Source of the DNA: Gammaproteobacteria bacterium
Lineage (GTDB): Bacteria; Pseudomonadota; Gammaproteobacteria; Eutrophobiales; Eutrophobiaceae
DNA: 64,000 nt
Assembly (NCBI GenBank): GCA_026710545.1
Contig: JAPOQU010000019.1
Span: 1 to 64,000 of the forward strand
Direction of reading: 5' to 3'
Of the stretch, positions 33,855-44,423 are shown in pieces. Numbering within the stretch: position 1 is the stretch's first letter; every line of letters begins with the position of its first letter. The position numbers and the translations under genes were made by a program. Below the pieces are notes generated by a model. That model did no database searches and had not been told where the DNA came from. It saw nothing but the letters and a program-made list of their open reading frames with translations.

Positions 33855-35546
33855 ATGATGTCACGACTCAGCTTTGTCAGCGGCGTTGGTACGAAACCGC
33901 TGCTCTACCAGACCATCGGCAATGCCTTGCAGGCAGCTGCAGAAACGTTTCCACAGCAGGAAGCCCTGGTGGTCCGTCACCAGGATGTCCGCTGGTCATA
34001 TGCGGAGTTACTGCAGCGTGCGGATGATCTGGCGGCAGGGTTCGTTGCCCTGGGGTTTGCGCCCGGCGACCGGGTCGGCATCTGGGCTCCCAACTGCGCC
34101 GAGTGGGTCCTTACCCAGTTTGCAACGGCACGGGCAGGCCTGATCCTGGTGAACATCAATCCCGCATACCGCACCCACGAACTGGAATATGTCCTGAACA
34201 AGGTCTCCTGCAAGGGACTGGTCAGCGCCGGCCGTTTCAAGAGCAGTGATTACATCGCCATGCTGCAGGAGTTGGCGCCCGAATTGGATGCGGCCGAACC
34301 AGGGGAACTGGCTTCTCGCCGGTTGCCCCACCTGGAAGCCGTCATCCGCCTGGGCGAGGAAGAGACCCCCGGCTGTTACAACTTCAGCCGCATATCGGCA
34401 ATGGGCGGCGTTGCCGAACGGCGCAGGTTGGAGGAGTTGTCACTCCTGCTGCAACCCGATGATGCCATCAACATCCAGTTTACCAGCGGCACTACCGGCT
34501 CCCCCAAGGGCGCTACACTGACTCATTTCAATATCCTCAACAACGGTTATTTTGTCGGCGAGGCCATGAACTTCACGGAACGGGACAGGCTCTGTATCCC
34601 GGTGCCGTTTTACCACTGTTTCGGCATGGTGATGGGTAACCTGAACTGCATCGTTCACGGCGCGGCCATGGTCATCCCCAATGACGGTTTTGACCCTGCC
34701 CTGACCCTGGCAACGGTAAGCGAGGAAAGATGCACCGCCCTGTACGGTGTCCCCACCATGTTTATCGCCGAACTGGACCTGCCTGAGTTTCAGGACTATG
34801 ACCTGTCCAGCCTGCGAACCGGCATCATGGCCGGGTCGTCCTGTCCCATCGAAATCATGAAGCGGGTCGTTGCGGAGATGAACATGAGCGAGATAACCAT
34901 CGCTTACGGCATGACGGAGACCAGTCCGGTCAGTTTCCAGAGTGGTACCGATGACCCACTGGAGCGCCGGGTATCCACCGTGGGCCGTATCCACCCCCAC
35001 GTCCAGGTGAAGATTATCGACGCGCAGGGACGGACCGTCGCCACCGGTGAGAAAGGGGAATTATGTACCCGCGGCTATAATGTCATGCAGGGTTACTGGG
35101 ATGAGGAGGACAAGACCCGGGAGGCCATCGACACGGCCGGCTGGATGCATACGGGCGACCTTGCCACCATCGATGCGCAAGGCTATTGCAATATTGTCGG
35201 GCGCGTGAAGGACATGGTGATACGCGGCGGCGAGAACATCTCCCCGCGCGAAGTCGAGGAATTCCTGTTCAGCCATGACAATATCCAGGACGTCGCCGTG
35301 TTCGGCGTACCGGACGACAAATACGGTGAGCAACTCTGTGCCTGGGTAAAACTGAAGGAAGGGTGTGCATTGGACGACGCCGGGATCAAAGCATTCTGCA
35401 AGGACAGGATTGCCCACCACAAGGTGCCCTTTTACGTCCGTTTTGTCGATGAATTTCCCATGACGGTTACCGGCAAGCTGCAGAAGTTCATCATGCGCGA
35501 CAGGATGATAGAGGAACTGGGGCTGACAATCCCGGAGACCGCTTAA
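33855..35546 (+). CDS. Fatty/aryl acyl-CoA synthetase (AMP-forming)
   Basis: The protein has 563 residues of the ANL superfamily. The P-loop is [18 protein letters not shown] is the adenylate motif, G-W-M-H-T-G-D-L-A the hinge region, and [13 protein letters not shown] the hinge. [10 protein letters not shown] carries the catalytic Lys. FadD-type and medium-chain acid:CoA ligases have this layout, and the acid specificity is not determinable. It ends the accessory island and is convergent with gatB. Upstream, inverted GTAAAAC/GTTTTAC sequences at about 33743 and 33833 flank the promoter region. Confidence 0.88.
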   Translation: MMSRLSFVSGVGTKPLLYQTIGNALQAAAETFPQQEALVVRHQDVRWSYAELLQRADDLAAGFVALGFAPGDRVGIWAPNCAEWVLTQFATARAGLILVNINPAYRTHELEYVLNKVSCKGLVSAGRFKSSDYIAMLQELAPELDAAEPGELASRRLPHLEAVIRLGEEETPGCYNFSRISAMGGVAERRRLEELSLLLQPDDAINIQFTSGTTGSPKGATLTHFNILNNGYFVGEAMNFTERDRLCIPVPFYHCFGMVMGNLNCIVHGAAMVIPNDGFDPALTLATVSEERCTALYGVPTMFIAELDLPEFQDYDLSSLRTGIMAGSSCPIEIMKRVVAEMNMSEITIAYGMTETSPVSFQSGTDDPLERRVSTVGRIHPHVQVKIIDAQGRTVATGEKGELCTRGYNVMQGYWDEEDKTREAIDTAGWMHTGDLATIDAQGYCNIVGRVKDMVIRGGENISPREVEEFLFSHDNIQDVAVFGVPDDKYGEQLCAWVKLKEGCALDDAGIKAFCKDRIAHHKVPFYVRFVDEFPMTVTGKLQKFIMRDRMIEELGLTIPETA

Positions 35547-35567
35547 CTAGCCGGGATTAATAATGGC

Positions 35568-37010
35568 TTATGTGAGTCTCTCCGTCAGTAGTTCGTTGAC
35601 CTGCTTCGGGTTGGCCTTGCCCCTGGATTTCTTCATCACCTGTCCCACGAAATAGCCGATCAGTTTCGCCCTTTTTTCCGGAGGAGAGTCCCGGTATTGC
35701 TGCACCTGTGCGCTGTTTTCGGCGATTGCCTCGTCGACCAGCCGGCCTATTTCACCGGTGTCGGTAACCTGTTTCAGGCCCTGCTTTTCTATGATGTCAT
35801 CGGCACTGCCTGCTCCCTGCCACATGGCCTCAAAGACCTGCTTGGCGATGTTGTTGGAGATGGTGCCGTCGGCAATGCGCATTAGCAGGCCGGCAAGCAT
35901 GTCCGCGCTGACTTTGCCTGCACTGATGCCGAGGTTGTCCCGGTTCAGCGCCGCGCCCAGTTCACCCATGATCCAGTTTGCAACCGGTTTGGCCTGACCC
36001 GGCGCAACGGTTACGGCGGCCTCGAAATAATCGGCTGTATCTTTGCTGGCGACCAGGTAGCCGCTGTCATACTCGGACAGGCCGTACGCCTCCATAAAAC
36101 GCCGCCGCTTCTGCTCAGGCAATTCCGGCAGTTGCTCCCTGACGGTTTCAATGTAGTCTTCATCGATCACCACGGGCGGCAGGTCGGGATCAGGGAAGTA
36201 TCGGTAGTCATTGGCCTCTTCCTTGGTTCGCATCGAACGGGTTTCATTCTTATCAGGGTCGAACAACCGGGTTTCCTGCACCACCTCGTTGCCGGCTTCG
36301 ATATGTTCGATCTGCCGGCTGATCTCGTAATTTATCGCCTGTTCGACAAAGCGGAAGGAGTTGATGTTTTTTATCTCTGCGCGCGTTCCCAGTCGCGTTT
36401 CTCCTTCCGGCCTGACCGATACGTTGGCGTCACACCGGAACGAGCCCTCCTGCATGTTCCCGTCGGAGATCTCCAGGTAGCGCACCAGGGAATGGATTTT
36501 TTTCATATAGGCAACCGCTTCCCCGGCGGAGCGTAATTCCGGTTCGGAAACGATCTCGATTAGCGGCGCGCCGGCACGGTTCAGGTCAATGCCGGTGAAA
36601 CCGGGAAAACCTTCATGCACGGACTTGCCGGCATCCTCTTCCAGGTGCGCCCGGGTTATGCCGATTTCCCTGACTGTTCCGTTATCCCGGATCTGTATTC
36701 TTCCGGCACTGACGATGGGCAACTCGTACTGGCTGATCTGGTAGCCCTTGGGCAAGTCAGGGTAAAAATAATTTTTTCTCGCAAATACGGACCGTTTCGC
36801 AATATTTGCATCAACAGCAAGGCCGAATTTGACCGCCATGCGTATGACTTCCTCGTTGGCGACCGGCAACACCCCGGGTAGACCCAGGTCAACGGCACAT
36901 GCCTGTGTGTTGGCGCGCGCACCGAACCGGTTCGCTGCGCCCGAGAATATTTTACTGCGCGTAGCCAGTTGTACGTGCAGTTCAAGACCGATGACGGATT
37001 CCCATTGCAT
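35568..37010 (-). CDS. gatB: Aspartyl/glutamyl-tRNA amidotransferase subunit B
   Basis: A 480-residue GatB. It opens [13 protein letters not shown], then [14 protein letters not shown], and [16 protein letters not shown]. The helical and YqeY-like C-terminal domain ends N-P-K-Q-V-N-E-L-L. The subunit activates Glu-tRNA(Gln) or Asp-tRNA(Asn) by phosphorylation for transamidation, using ammonia from GatA. It follows gatA by two bases and is last in gatC-gatA-gatB. Confidence 0.98.
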   Translation of the reverse strand: MQWESVIGLELHVQLATRSKIFSGAANRFGARANTQACAVDLGLPGVLPVANEEVIRMAVKFGLAVDANIAKRSVFARKNYFYPDLPKGYQISQYELPIVSAGRIQIRDNGTVREIGITRAHLEEDAGKSVHEGFPGFTGIDLNRAGAPLIEIVSEPELRSAGEAVAYMKKIHSLVRYLEISDGNMQEGSFRCDANVSVRPEGETRLGTRAEIKNINSFRFVEQAINYEISRQIEHIEAGNEVVQETRLFDPDKNETRSMRTKEEANDYRYFPDPDLPPVVIDEDYIETVREQLPELPEQKRRRFMEAYGLSEYDSGYLVASKDTADYFEAAVTVAPGQAKPVANWIMGELGAALNRDNLGISAGKVSADMLAGLLMRIADGTISNNIAKQVFEAMWQGAGSADDIIEKQGLKQVTDTGEIGRLVDEAIAENSAQVQQYRDSPPEKRAKLIGYFVGQVMKKSRGKANPKQVNELLTERLT

Positions 37011-37012
37011 CG

Positions 37013-38467
37013 TTATTGCCGGCCTCCCGGCATACGTTTATGCCAGTCTGTCATCTGTTGATACTGGTGGGCGACGTTCAACAGCGCGGCTTCCCGGAAA
37101 TAATTTCCGATGATCTGCATGCCGACCGGCAGGCCGTGGCTGAACCCGGCCGGAATTGAAATGGCCGGCAACCCGGCCAGGTTAACGGATACGGTGTAAA
37201 TATCGGAGAGGTACATGGCCACCGGATCATCAAGCCGTGAACCCAGGGGAAATGCGGCCGTCGGGGTTGTGGGCGTTACGATGACGTCAACCTGTTCCAG
37301 CGCGGCGCGGAATTCATCCCGCAACAGGCGTCTCAGTCTCTGCGCCTTGAGATAATACGCATCATAGTATCCTGCGGACAGCACATAAGTCCCTGTCATG
37401 ATCCTGCGCTTGACCTCGTTGCCGAAACCCTCGCTGCGCGAGCGGCAAAACAGGTCCATGATGTCCCCGGGGTCCGTGCAGCGATGGCCGAAGCGTACAC
37501 CGTCGTAACGGGACAGGTTTGATGAACATTCGGCGGAGGCGATCACGTAGTAGACCGGGATGGACAATTCCGTATGGGGTAATTCGATATCGACAATCGA
37601 CGCCCCCGCCTGTTCGAATAATTTCAGCGCCCCATCAAGCGCATCAGTGATTGGCCGTTCCAGTTCGGCAGAAAAATATTCCCTGGGCAGACCGATCTTC
37701 AACCCCTTGATTTCCTTGTTCAAGGCGTCCAGGTAATTATCGACTTTGACATCGGCGCTGGTTGCGTCCCTCCGGTCGTACCCGGACATGGCGGACAGTA
37801 ACATGGCCGCATCCTGCGCGGTCTGCGTGATGGGGCCGCCCTGGTCCAGGCTGGAGGCATAGGCGATCATGCCGTACCGGGATACGCGTCCATAAGTGGG
37901 TTTCAGCCCGGTCACGCCGCAGAGTGCGGCAGGTTGCCTGATTGAACCGCCCGTATCCGTGGCGGTTGCCGCGGGCACCAGCCTGGCGCTGACTGCGCAG
38001 GCCGACCCGCCGGAAGAACCGCCGGGCACCCGGTCCGTATCCCACGGGTTCCTTACGGGACCGTAAAAACTGGTTTCGCTGGACGATCCCATGGCAAACT
38101 CGTCCATGTTGGTTTTGCCGATCATGACGCTGCCTGCCGCGTCGATTCTTTCCGTGGCGGTTGCATTGTAGGGCGCAATGAAGTTATCCAGCATTTTTGA
38201 GGCGCAACTGGTTTTGAAGCCGGCAGTGCAAAAGATATCCTTGTGCGCAACAGGTAGTCCTGTCAGGGGACCGGCCTCACCGGCGGCTATCAGTCCGTCC
38301 GCCGCTCTTGCCCGTTCAAGCGCGTGTTCAGGGAATAAGGAAATGAAGCAGTTCAGCCCGTCATTGAATTGTTCGGCCCGGTGCAGGAACGCGTTGACAA
38401 GTTCAACGCTGCTGACTTCCCGCTCACGCAACAGGCGCGATAATTCCATGAGCGTGTATTCATGCAT
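37013..38467 (-). CDS. gatA: Aspartyl/glutamyl-tRNA amidotransferase subunit A
   Basis: A 484-residue amidase-signature protein with the full Ser-cisSer-Lys triad: K76 (A-H-K-D-I-F), S151 (G-G-S-S-G-G-S-A) and S175 ([10 protein letters not shown]). It hydrolyses glutamine and channels ammonia to GatB. It lies between gatC (124 bp upstream on the minus strand) and gatB (two bases). The gatC-gatA gap carries only GC-rich sequence and no obvious gene. Confidence 0.98.
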   Translation of the reverse strand: MHEYTLMELSRLLREREVSSVELVNAFLHRAEQFNDGLNCFISLFPEHALERARAADGLIAAGEAGPLTGLPVAHKDIFCTAGFKTSCASKMLDNFIAPYNATATERIDAAGSVMIGKTNMDEFAMGSSSETSFYGPVRNPWDTDRVPGGSSGGSACAVSARLVPAATATDTGGSIRQPAALCGVTGLKPTYGRVSRYGMIAYASSLDQGGPITQTAQDAAMLLSAMSGYDRRDATSADVKVDNYLDALNKEIKGLKIGLPREYFSAELERPITDALDGALKLFEQAGASIVDIELPHTELSIPVYYVIASAECSSNLSRYDGVRFGHRCTDPGDIMDLFCRSRSEGFGNEVKRRIMTGTYVLSAGYYDAYYLKAQRLRRLLRDEFRAALEQVDVIVTPTTPTAAFPLGSRLDDPVAMYLSDIYTVSVNLAGLPAISIPAGFSHGLPVGMQIIGNYFREAALLNVAHQYQQMTDWHKRMPGGRQ

Positions 38468-38591
38468 TGGTTAAAAAGCTCCTCTCGCTGCAGTCACTCC
38501 GCCACATCCGGGTATCAGCTTCCCTGCCTGCGACTGCGCGGGACGGCCCTGTACGGATCAGGCAGGGGCCGTGCATTTGCCGAAGTGATGG

Positions 38592-38879
38592 TTATTCAAT
38601 GAATTTGGGAACAATGTAATAACCGTCCTCGGTCAGCGGGGCGATGTTCTGGAAACTGTCCCGCTGGTCTTCTTCCTTTACCTCGTCAGGACGGAGTTGC
38701 GTATCGATTTCCAGCGGGTGCGCCAGCGGTTCAATAGCAGTGGTATCGACTGACTGCATTTGTTCGACCAATGCAAGGATATCGGCCAGATCTTTCGTAT
38801 AACCGGCTATAGCCCGATCCGCTATGGTCAACCTTGCCAGCCAGGCGATATTTTCTATCTCTTTTTTGTCCAGCGGCAT
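38592..38879 (-). CDS. gatC: Aspartyl/glutamyl-tRNA amidotransferase subunit C
   Basis: A 95-residue GatC, the stabilising strap of the GatCAB complex. I-E-N-I-A-W-L-A-R-L is the usual N-terminal helix, V-D-T-T-A-I-E-P-L-A-H-P the linker, and L-R-P-D-E-V the region that wraps GatA. It is divergent from mreB with a 104-bp shared promoter gap, an arrangement seen in Pseudomonas and relatives. Confidence 0.96.
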   Translation of the reverse strand: MPLDKKEIENIAWLARLTIADRAIAGYTKDLADILALVEQMQSVDTTAIEPLAHPLEIDTQLRPDEVKEEDQRDSFQNIAPLTEDGYYIVPKFIE

Positions 38880-38928
38880 ATAATTCCCCGTTTAATGGAA
38901 CCAGGGGCAATCTATCACATTTCCCGGC

Positions 38929-38957
38929 TTGCCCAAAATACAAGTCACTGTTAAAGT
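38929..38957 (+). promoter_or_regulatory. Candidate sigma70 promoter for the mre operon
   Basis: TTGCCC, 17-base spacer, TAAAGT, ending 26 bp before the mreB ATG. The spacing is ideal and the -10 match is moderate. It was read by eye only. Confidence 0.4.
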
Positions 38958-38983
38958 TATATCTTTTAAGCGGATTTTAAGGA

Positions 38984-40033
38984 ATGTTAAACAGGCTAAG
39001 AGGATTTTTCTCCAGCGATCTGTCCATCGATCTGGGTACCGCCAATACCCTGATCTATGTACGCGGCAAAGGTATTGTCCTGAACGAACCTTCCGTGGTT
39101 GCCGTTGGGAAGACCGAGCATGGCGCAATCAACATGAAGGCAATCCGCGCAGTCGGTACTGCAGCCAAAAACATGCTCGGACGAACACCTGAACATATCA
39201 AGGCTATCAGACCGTTGAAAGACGGGGTAATCGCCGACTTCACTCTTACCGAAAAAATGCTGCAGTATTTCATTCACTCGGTCCACGGCGATACCTTTTT
39301 CAAACCCAGCCCCAGGGTGCTGATTTGCGTCCCCTGCGGCTCGACCCAGGTGGAGAAAAGGGCAATCCGCGAATCCGCCCTGGGCGCAGGCGCAAGAAAG
39401 GTTTATTTGATCGAAGAACCCATGGCTGCAGCCATGGGCGCAGGGATGCCGGTCGGCGCTGCGAGCGGGTCAATGATACTGGATATCGGCGGCGGCACAA
39501 CCGAAGTAGCCGTTATTTCCCTGAACGGCATCGTTTACTCGGCTTCGGTACGCATCGGCGGTGACAAGCTCGACGAGGCTATCATCAATTACATACGGCG
39601 GAATTACGGTACCCTGATCGGCGAAGCTACCGCCGAAAACATCAAGAAGACAATCGGTTGCGCGTTTCCTCCGGACGAGGTTAAAGAGATGGAAATCAGG
39701 GGACGCAACCTCGCCGAAGGCATACCCCGCAGTTTCATGATCAGCAGCAATGAAATACTGGAAGCATTGCAGGAACCGTTGTCAGGCATAGTCGATGCCG
39801 TGAAGGATGCCCTGGAAAAAACACCACCCGAGTTAGGCTCCGACGTGGTTGAACGGGGCATAGTGCTGACCGGTGGAGGCGCCCTGCTGCGGGACCTGGA
39901 CCAATTGCTGATGAAGGAAATTGGATTATCCGTGATTGTGGCCGAAGACCCGTTAACGTGCGTGGTGCGCGGCGGCGGCAAATTCATCGAACTGCTTGAT
40001 GAATACGGTGACGAAATACTGGTATTTGAATAA
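38984..40033 (+). CDS. mreB: Rod-shape-determining actin homologue MreB
   Basis: A 349-residue MreB. The actin-fold phosphate loops are visible: [10 protein letters not shown] (phosphate 1), [10 protein letters not shown] (phosphate 2), and [11 protein letters not shown] (adenosine region). It polymerises along the inner membrane and guides the elongasome. ATG 38984 has an AAGCGGA site eight bases upstream. First gene of the nine-gene elongation run ending at dat. Confidence 0.98.
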   Translation: MLNRLRGFFSSDLSIDLGTANTLIYVRGKGIVLNEPSVVAVGKTEHGAINMKAIRAVGTAAKNMLGRTPEHIKAIRPLKDGVIADFTLTEKMLQYFIHSVHGDTFFKPSPRVLICVPCGSTQVEKRAIRESALGAGARKVYLIEEPMAAAMGAGMPVGAASGSMILDIGGGTTEVAVISLNGIVYSASVRIGGDKLDEAIINYIRRNYGTLIGEATAENIKKTIGCAFPPDEVKEMEIRGRNLAEGIPRSFMISSNEILEALQEPLSGIVDAVKDALEKTPPELGSDVVERGIVLTGGGALLRDLDQLLMKEIGLSVIVAEDPLTCVVRGGGKFIELLDEYGDEILVFE

Positions 40034-40056
40034 CCCGAAACCGGGAGTATCGACTT

Positions 40057-40911
40057 ATTACCACATTATTTGTAAAAAGCCTCTCATCACACGCAAAGAT
40101 TATTATCTCCGTGCTGGTGTCTATCGCCCTGATGGTGGTTGATCACAAGAACGGCCACCTGGAATTTATTCGCACTACCATTTCGACCGTTGTCTATCCG
40201 CTCCAATATAGCGCGAGCCTGGCTGCCGACCTGCCGCGACAGATTTCGTTGGTGATGGTATCCAGAAAAACGTTACAGGATGAAAATGAAGAACTGCGCG
40301 CGGAGCAATTGCACCTGTATTCCAGGCTGCAGCGGGTTGCTACGCTGGAGGAAGAAAACCGGCGTCTGAGAGCCCTGCTGGAATCATCGGTCGAGTTTTA
40401 TGAACGGATACTGGTGGCGGAACTGGTGGGTGTCGAACTCGAACCTTTCCGCCAGCAGATAATTATCAACAAGGGCCTGACGCACGAGGTATATGACGGT
40501 CAGCCTGTGGTTGATTCCGGCGGGATCATGGGCCAGGTAATCCACGTATCACCGTTCTCAAGCACCGTGTTGTTAATCACCGATCCGAGCCACGCGATAC
40601 CGGTACTCATTAATCGCAACGGCCTGCGCTCCGTAGCGGTCGGTCTTGGCCAGGATAACGTACTGTCACTGGAGTACATTCCTGTTAATGCCGATATCAA
40701 GAAAGGAGATTTAATCGTCTCATCAGGTCTTGGCAGAAAATTCCCCAGGGGTTATCCGGTAGGCACCGTGTCAAGCATTTCACGGGTTCCCGGTGAACTT
40801 TTTTCCAACGTGCTCGTGACACCGAGTGCAAAGTTCGGCGAAAGCCGGGAGGCGTTATTACTCTGGCCTGACCAGCCGAACAGTTCAACTTCCGATGTGG
40901 CAATGAACTGA
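40057..40911 (+). CDS. mreC: Rod-shape-determining protein MreC (probable ATT start)
   Basis: About 284 residues. The first ordinary start codon in frame, GTG 40111, would cut through the N-terminal membrane helix. The frame stays open upstream, and ATT 40057 sits nine bases after a CGGGAG ribosome site. From there the protein begins I-T-T-L-F-V-K-S-L-S-S-H-A-K followed by a complete helix, matching the normal MreC layout of short cytosolic leader plus one membrane span. Then come a coiled coil (D-E-N-E-E-L-R-A-E-Q) and the periplasmic beta domains. The protein bridges MreB to PBP2/RodA. It ends overlapping mreD by one base. The adjacent CTT is another candidate start. Confidence 0.9.
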   Translation: MTTLFVKSLSSHAKIIISVLVSIALMVVDHKNGHLEFIRTTISTVVYPLQYSASLAADLPRQISLVMVSRKTLQDENEELRAEQLHLYSRLQRVATLEEENRRLRALLESSVEFYERILVAELVGVELEPFRQQIIINKGLTHEVYDGQPVVDSGGIMGQVIHVSPFSSTVLLITDPSHAIPVLINRNGLRSVAVGLGQDNVLSLEYIPVNADIKKGDLIVSSGLGRKFPRGYPVGTVSSISRVPGELFSNVLVTPSAKFGESREALLLWPDQPNSSTSDVAMN

Positions 40912-41399
40912 TGCCCCTGGTGAGACACAATGCCGGGTGGGTAATTCTTGCCAGTTTCGTTCTCGCCTTTCTGCTGACTACCATACCCCTCCCGGGATGG
41001 TCGGCCGATTGGCGTCCCGCATGGGTTGTCATGATGGTGATCTACTGGTGCATAGTCCTGCCTGAACGGGTCGGGGTCGCTATTGCCTGGATACTCGGAT
41101 TGCTGCTGGATGTCTACACCGGATCGCTGCTGGGGCAGAATGCCCTGGGGCTATCCGTAATTGCATACCTGACGCTGCGGCTGCACAAGCAGATCAGGAT
41201 TTTCCCCCCGTTGCAACAGTCTGTTCTTATCTGCATTTACCTGTTGCTGTTCCAGTTTTTTACCTTGTGGATCCGCGGCATAATTGGTGTCCCGCCACAG
41301 CATTGGACATTCTGGGCGCCGGTTTTAAGCAGTATGTTCTTGTGGCCGATATTTTTCATGCTCATGCGAAGCGTTCGGCGCAAATTTAATGTCTATTGA
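40911..41399 (+). CDS. mreD: Rod-shape-determining protein MreD
   Basis: A 162-residue inner-membrane protein with about five hydrophobic spans. W-R-P-A-W-V-V-M-M-V-I-Y-W and G-L-L-L-D-V-Y-T-G-S-L-L-G-Q-N-A-L are typical MreD segments. ATG 40911 overlaps the mreC TGA. It works with MreC in regulating the elongation complex. Confidence 0.95.
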   Translation: MPLVRHNAGWVILASFVLAFLLTTIPLPGWSADWRPAWVVMMVIYWCIVLPERVGVAIAWILGLLLDVYTGSLLGQNALGLSVIAYLTLRLHKQIRIFPPLQQSVLICIYLLLFQFFTLWIRGIIGVPPQHWTFWAPVLSSMFLWPIFFMLMRSVRRKFNVY

Positions 41400-41468
41400 A
41401 TAGTCGTAGGGAAAAGACTCGCGTATTGTCCCTGAAATGCGCGCAGCGTCCCGAATTCACGCAGTCTG

Positions 41469-43334
41469 ATGGCGAAACAACCCTCGAAAAAAGTTCTTGA
41501 CCGGAACCAGAACCTGGTCCAGACACGGATCTACTGGACCGCGGCGCTAATCCTGGTCATCACCGGAGCGATCCTGTTGCAGGTCATCAATTTACAAGTC
41601 ATCAGGCACGATCATTTCACAACCTTATCAAAGAATAATCACATAAAAATATTGCCGGTAGTGCCATCGCGCGGGCTGATATTCAGCAGTGACGGCGTAT
41701 TGCTGGCAGACAACCGGCCTTCGTTTACCCTGGAAATTGTGCCGGAACGGGTTGCAGATGTGGATTCCGTAATCGAGCAACTGGGCAGGATCATTGCCAT
41801 TACCCCCGATGACATACAACGCTTCAGGGATTTAAAGAGACGCGCACGCCGGTTTGAAGGCGTTCCACTCAGGTTGAACCTGAATGACGAGGAAGTGGCA
41901 CTGATTTCAGTGAATCGGCACCAACTCCCGGGAATTGACGTCGTAGCCAGTTTAAACCGTTATTATCCACTGGCTGACAGCTTGTCGCACACGGTCGGGT
42001 ACGTGGGATTGATCGATGAAGAGGAGTTCGAGAACCTGAATAAATCGAACTACAGCGGCACCAGCTACGTGGGCAAATCAGGGATCGAGAAAGCCTACGA
42101 AGACCTGTTACATGGTTACGTCGGCTACCAGCAAGTGGAGGTAAACGCCCAGGGAAGAAAAATCCGCGAAATATACAGAGAACCTCCCGGACCAAGCAAG
42201 GACCTGTACCTGACTATCGATGCCTCCTTGCAAATCCTGGCCGTTCAGGCGCTTAGCGGGAGAAGGGGTTCAATTGTGATCATGGACACCAATACCGGCG
42301 CGGTGCTGGTTTCCGCGAGTTCTCCCGGTTATAACCCCAACCTGTTCGTTGACGGCATCGACAGGAACATCTATGCCGACCTGCTGCGATCAAAAGATAC
42401 TCCATTACTGAACCGGACATTGCAGGGGAAATATCCCCCCGGTTCCACGATAAAACCGATGCTGGCTCTTGGCGGCTTGTCGCGTCATGTGCGTGAACCC
42501 GGAAGTGAGACATGGTGTCCCGGCTGGTACTCGCTGAGAGGCAGTACCCACCGCTACCGGGACTGGAAAAAGGAGGGCCACGGTCACGTGGATATGGTGC
42601 ATGCCATCTCCCAGTCCTGCGATGTATATTTTTACGTGCTTGCCCGCGACATGAAGATCGACCTTATCCACGAGACGCTCACGGATTTCGGCCTCGGCAA
42701 ACGGACGGGCATCGATATAGGGGGTGAGGCGGACGGCCTGATCCCCTCAAGACAATGGAAACGCGAAGCGTTGGGTCAACCCTGGTATCCAGGTGAAACC
42801 CTGATCGCAGGAATAGGCCAGGGAGCTACCCTGGTAACACCCATCCAACTGGCCGTTGCGACGGCAGTAATCGCCAACCGGGGCAGACTGGTGCGTCCCT
42901 ACCTGTTGTCTGAAGTCAGGGATTCGGCGACAGGGCAACAGGTGATCAGGGCGTCAACCCATGAAGCCAGGCGGGTCATAGCCGCCAACCCCGGGGATTG
43001 GGACGTAATTATCCATTCGATGCGGGAAGTCATGCACGGTGAGAGAGGGACCGCGCGCAGTTCCGGCGCCGGAACGGAATACCAATTTGCCGGAAAGACG
43101 GGCACGGCGCAGGTTATTACTATCGCGCAGGATGAAGAATACGATGAAGACGAAATACCTGAAGAATTCCGGGATCATGCCTTGTTTATTGCCTTTGCTC
43201 CCGTTGAGGCGCCCGAGATAGCGCTGGCTGTGATCGTTGAAAACGGGGGCGGTGGCTCAAGGACTGCGGCGCCGTTAGCCAGGGAATTGCTGGATCATTA
43301 CTTTAACAGGCAAAAAAGACTCGAGACGGGATGA
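41469..43334 (+). CDS. mrdA: Penicillin-binding protein 2 (elongation transpeptidase)
   Basis: A 621-residue class B PBP: one N-terminal membrane span (about 27-45), pedestal domain, then transpeptidase domain. The catalytic motifs are S-T-I-K (P-P-G-S-T-I-K-P), S-C-D (S-Q-S-C-D-V-Y-F-Y, usual for PBP2) and K-T-G (F-A-G-K-T-G-T-A). It crosslinks peptidoglycan during rod elongation together with RodA, whose gene overlaps its stop by four bases. A 70-bp gap to mreD shows no separate gene. Confidence 0.97.
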   Translation: MAKQPSKKVLDRNQNLVQTRIYWTAALILVITGAILLQVINLQVIRHDHFTTLSKNNHIKILPVVPSRGLIFSSDGVLLADNRPSFTLEIVPERVADVDSVIEQLGRIIAITPDDIQRFRDLKRRARRFEGVPLRLNLNDEEVALISVNRHQLPGIDVVASLNRYYPLADSLSHTVGYVGLIDEEEFENLNKSNYSGTSYVGKSGIEKAYEDLLHGYVGYQQVEVNAQGRKIREIYREPPGPSKDLYLTIDASLQILAVQALSGRRGSIVIMDTNTGAVLVSASSPGYNPNLFVDGIDRNIYADLLRSKDTPLLNRTLQGKYPPGSTIKPMLALGGLSRHVREPGSETWCPGWYSLRGSTHRYRDWKKEGHGHVDMVHAISQSCDVYFYVLARDMKIDLIHETLTDFGLGKRTGIDIGGEADGLIPSRQWKREALGQPWYPGETLIAGIGQGATLVTPIQLAVATAVIANRGRLVRPYLLSEVRDSATGQQVIRASTHEARRVIAANPGDWDVIIHSMREVMHGERGTARSSGAGTEYQFAGKTGTAQVITIAQDEEYDEDEIPEEFRDHALFIAFAPVEAPEIALAVIVENGGGGSRTAAPLARELLDHYFNRQKRLETG

Positions 43335-44422
43335 AAGAGGTCAGTTTCACACAAAAACTCCATATTGACGGCCCTCTGCTGTTCGGGATCATCGTGTTGA
43401 GCCTGATCGGTTACGTGGTACTGTACAGCGCCAGCGACCAGAATCCGGATTTGATTATTCGCCGCTCAATCCACCTGGCGGCAGCCCTGTCCGTGATGTT
43501 TATCGTAGCCCAGGTCCCGCCTGCCCGGTTATCCGGCATCTCTCTCTGGTTCTACCTTGTCAGTCTTGGCCTGTTAATCCTGGTTTTATTTTTTGGGGAG
43601 ACGGGCAAAGGCGCCCAGCGGTGGCTGGGTGTCGGTCCCTTTCGCTTTCAGCCGTCTGAACTGATGAAACTGGCCCTGCCCATGGTGATCGCCCTGTATC
43701 TCAGCAAGGAACTGCCGCCGCCTTCCATCGGCAAGGTCTTCATGGTTTTGATTTTTATCATTGCACCCGTGTTGCTGGTAGCCAAGCAACCGGACCTGGG
43801 CACGGCAATGCTGATTGCAGTCAGCGGATTTGCGGTTCTGTTCATTGCCGGTATCAGCTGGAAATTACTGGCGGGGTTTGCGGTAGTCGCCATGTCATCA
43901 GCGCCGGTGATATGGAACCTGATGCATGATTATCAGCAAAAGCGTGTGCTGACATTTTTAAATCCGGAACAGGACCCGCTCGGATCCGGGTATCACATCA
44001 TACAATCCAAGATCGCCATCGGTTCCGGCGGACTCTATGGTAAAGGCTGGCTGAACGGGACCCAGTCACACCTGGAATTCCTGCCTGAAAGATCAACAGA
44101 TTTTATTTTTGCCGTGTTTTGTGAAGAATTCGGCTTGCTGGGAGTGCTCATCCTCATCAGCATATACCTGTTCATTATTGCCAGGGGTCTGTATATTTCC
44201 ATGGAGGCCCAGCACGTGTATGGAAAGTTGCTCAGCGTAGGGGTAGTAGCAGGTTTTTTTGTTTATATAGCAGTTAACATGGGAATGGTGTCAGGGCAAT
44301 TACCTGTGGTAGGCATCCCATTGCCTTTGATCAGCCATGGCGGCACATCCATGCTGACGATCATGGCCGGCTTCGGTATCCTCATGGCAGTTCACACCCA
44401 CAGAAGACTACTCTCAAATTAA
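43331..44422 (+). CDS. mrdB: Rod-shape SEDS glycosyltransferase RodA
   Basis: A 363-residue SEDS protein with about ten membrane spans. Recognisable segments are G-A-Q-R-W-L-G-V-G-P-F-R-F-Q-P-S-E, K-Q-P-D-L-G-T-A, F-L-P-E-R-S-T-D-F-I-F-A-V and P-V-V-G-I-P-L-P-L-I-S-H-G-G. It polymerises lipid II into glycan strands and pairs with PBP2. ATG 43331 overlaps the mrdA stop (ATGA). It is also called rodA. Confidence 0.97.
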   Translation: MKEVSFTQKLHIDGPLLFGIIVLSLIGYVVLYSASDQNPDLIIRRSIHLAAALSVMFIVAQVPPARLSGISLWFYLVSLGLLILVLFFGETGKGAQRWLGVGPFRFQPSELMKLALPMVIALYLSKELPPPSIGKVFMVLIFIIAPVLLVAKQPDLGTAMLIAVSGFAVLFIAGISWKLLAGFAVVAMSSAPVIWNLMHDYQQKRVLTFLNPEQDPLGSGYHIIQSKIAIGSGGLYGKGWLNGTQSHLEFLPERSTDFIFAVFCEEFGLLGVLILISIYLFIIARGLYISMEAQHVYGKLLSVGVVAGFFVYIAVNMGMVSGQLPVVGIPLPLISHGGTSMLTIMAGFGILMAVHTHRRLLSN

Positions 44423-44423
44423 A

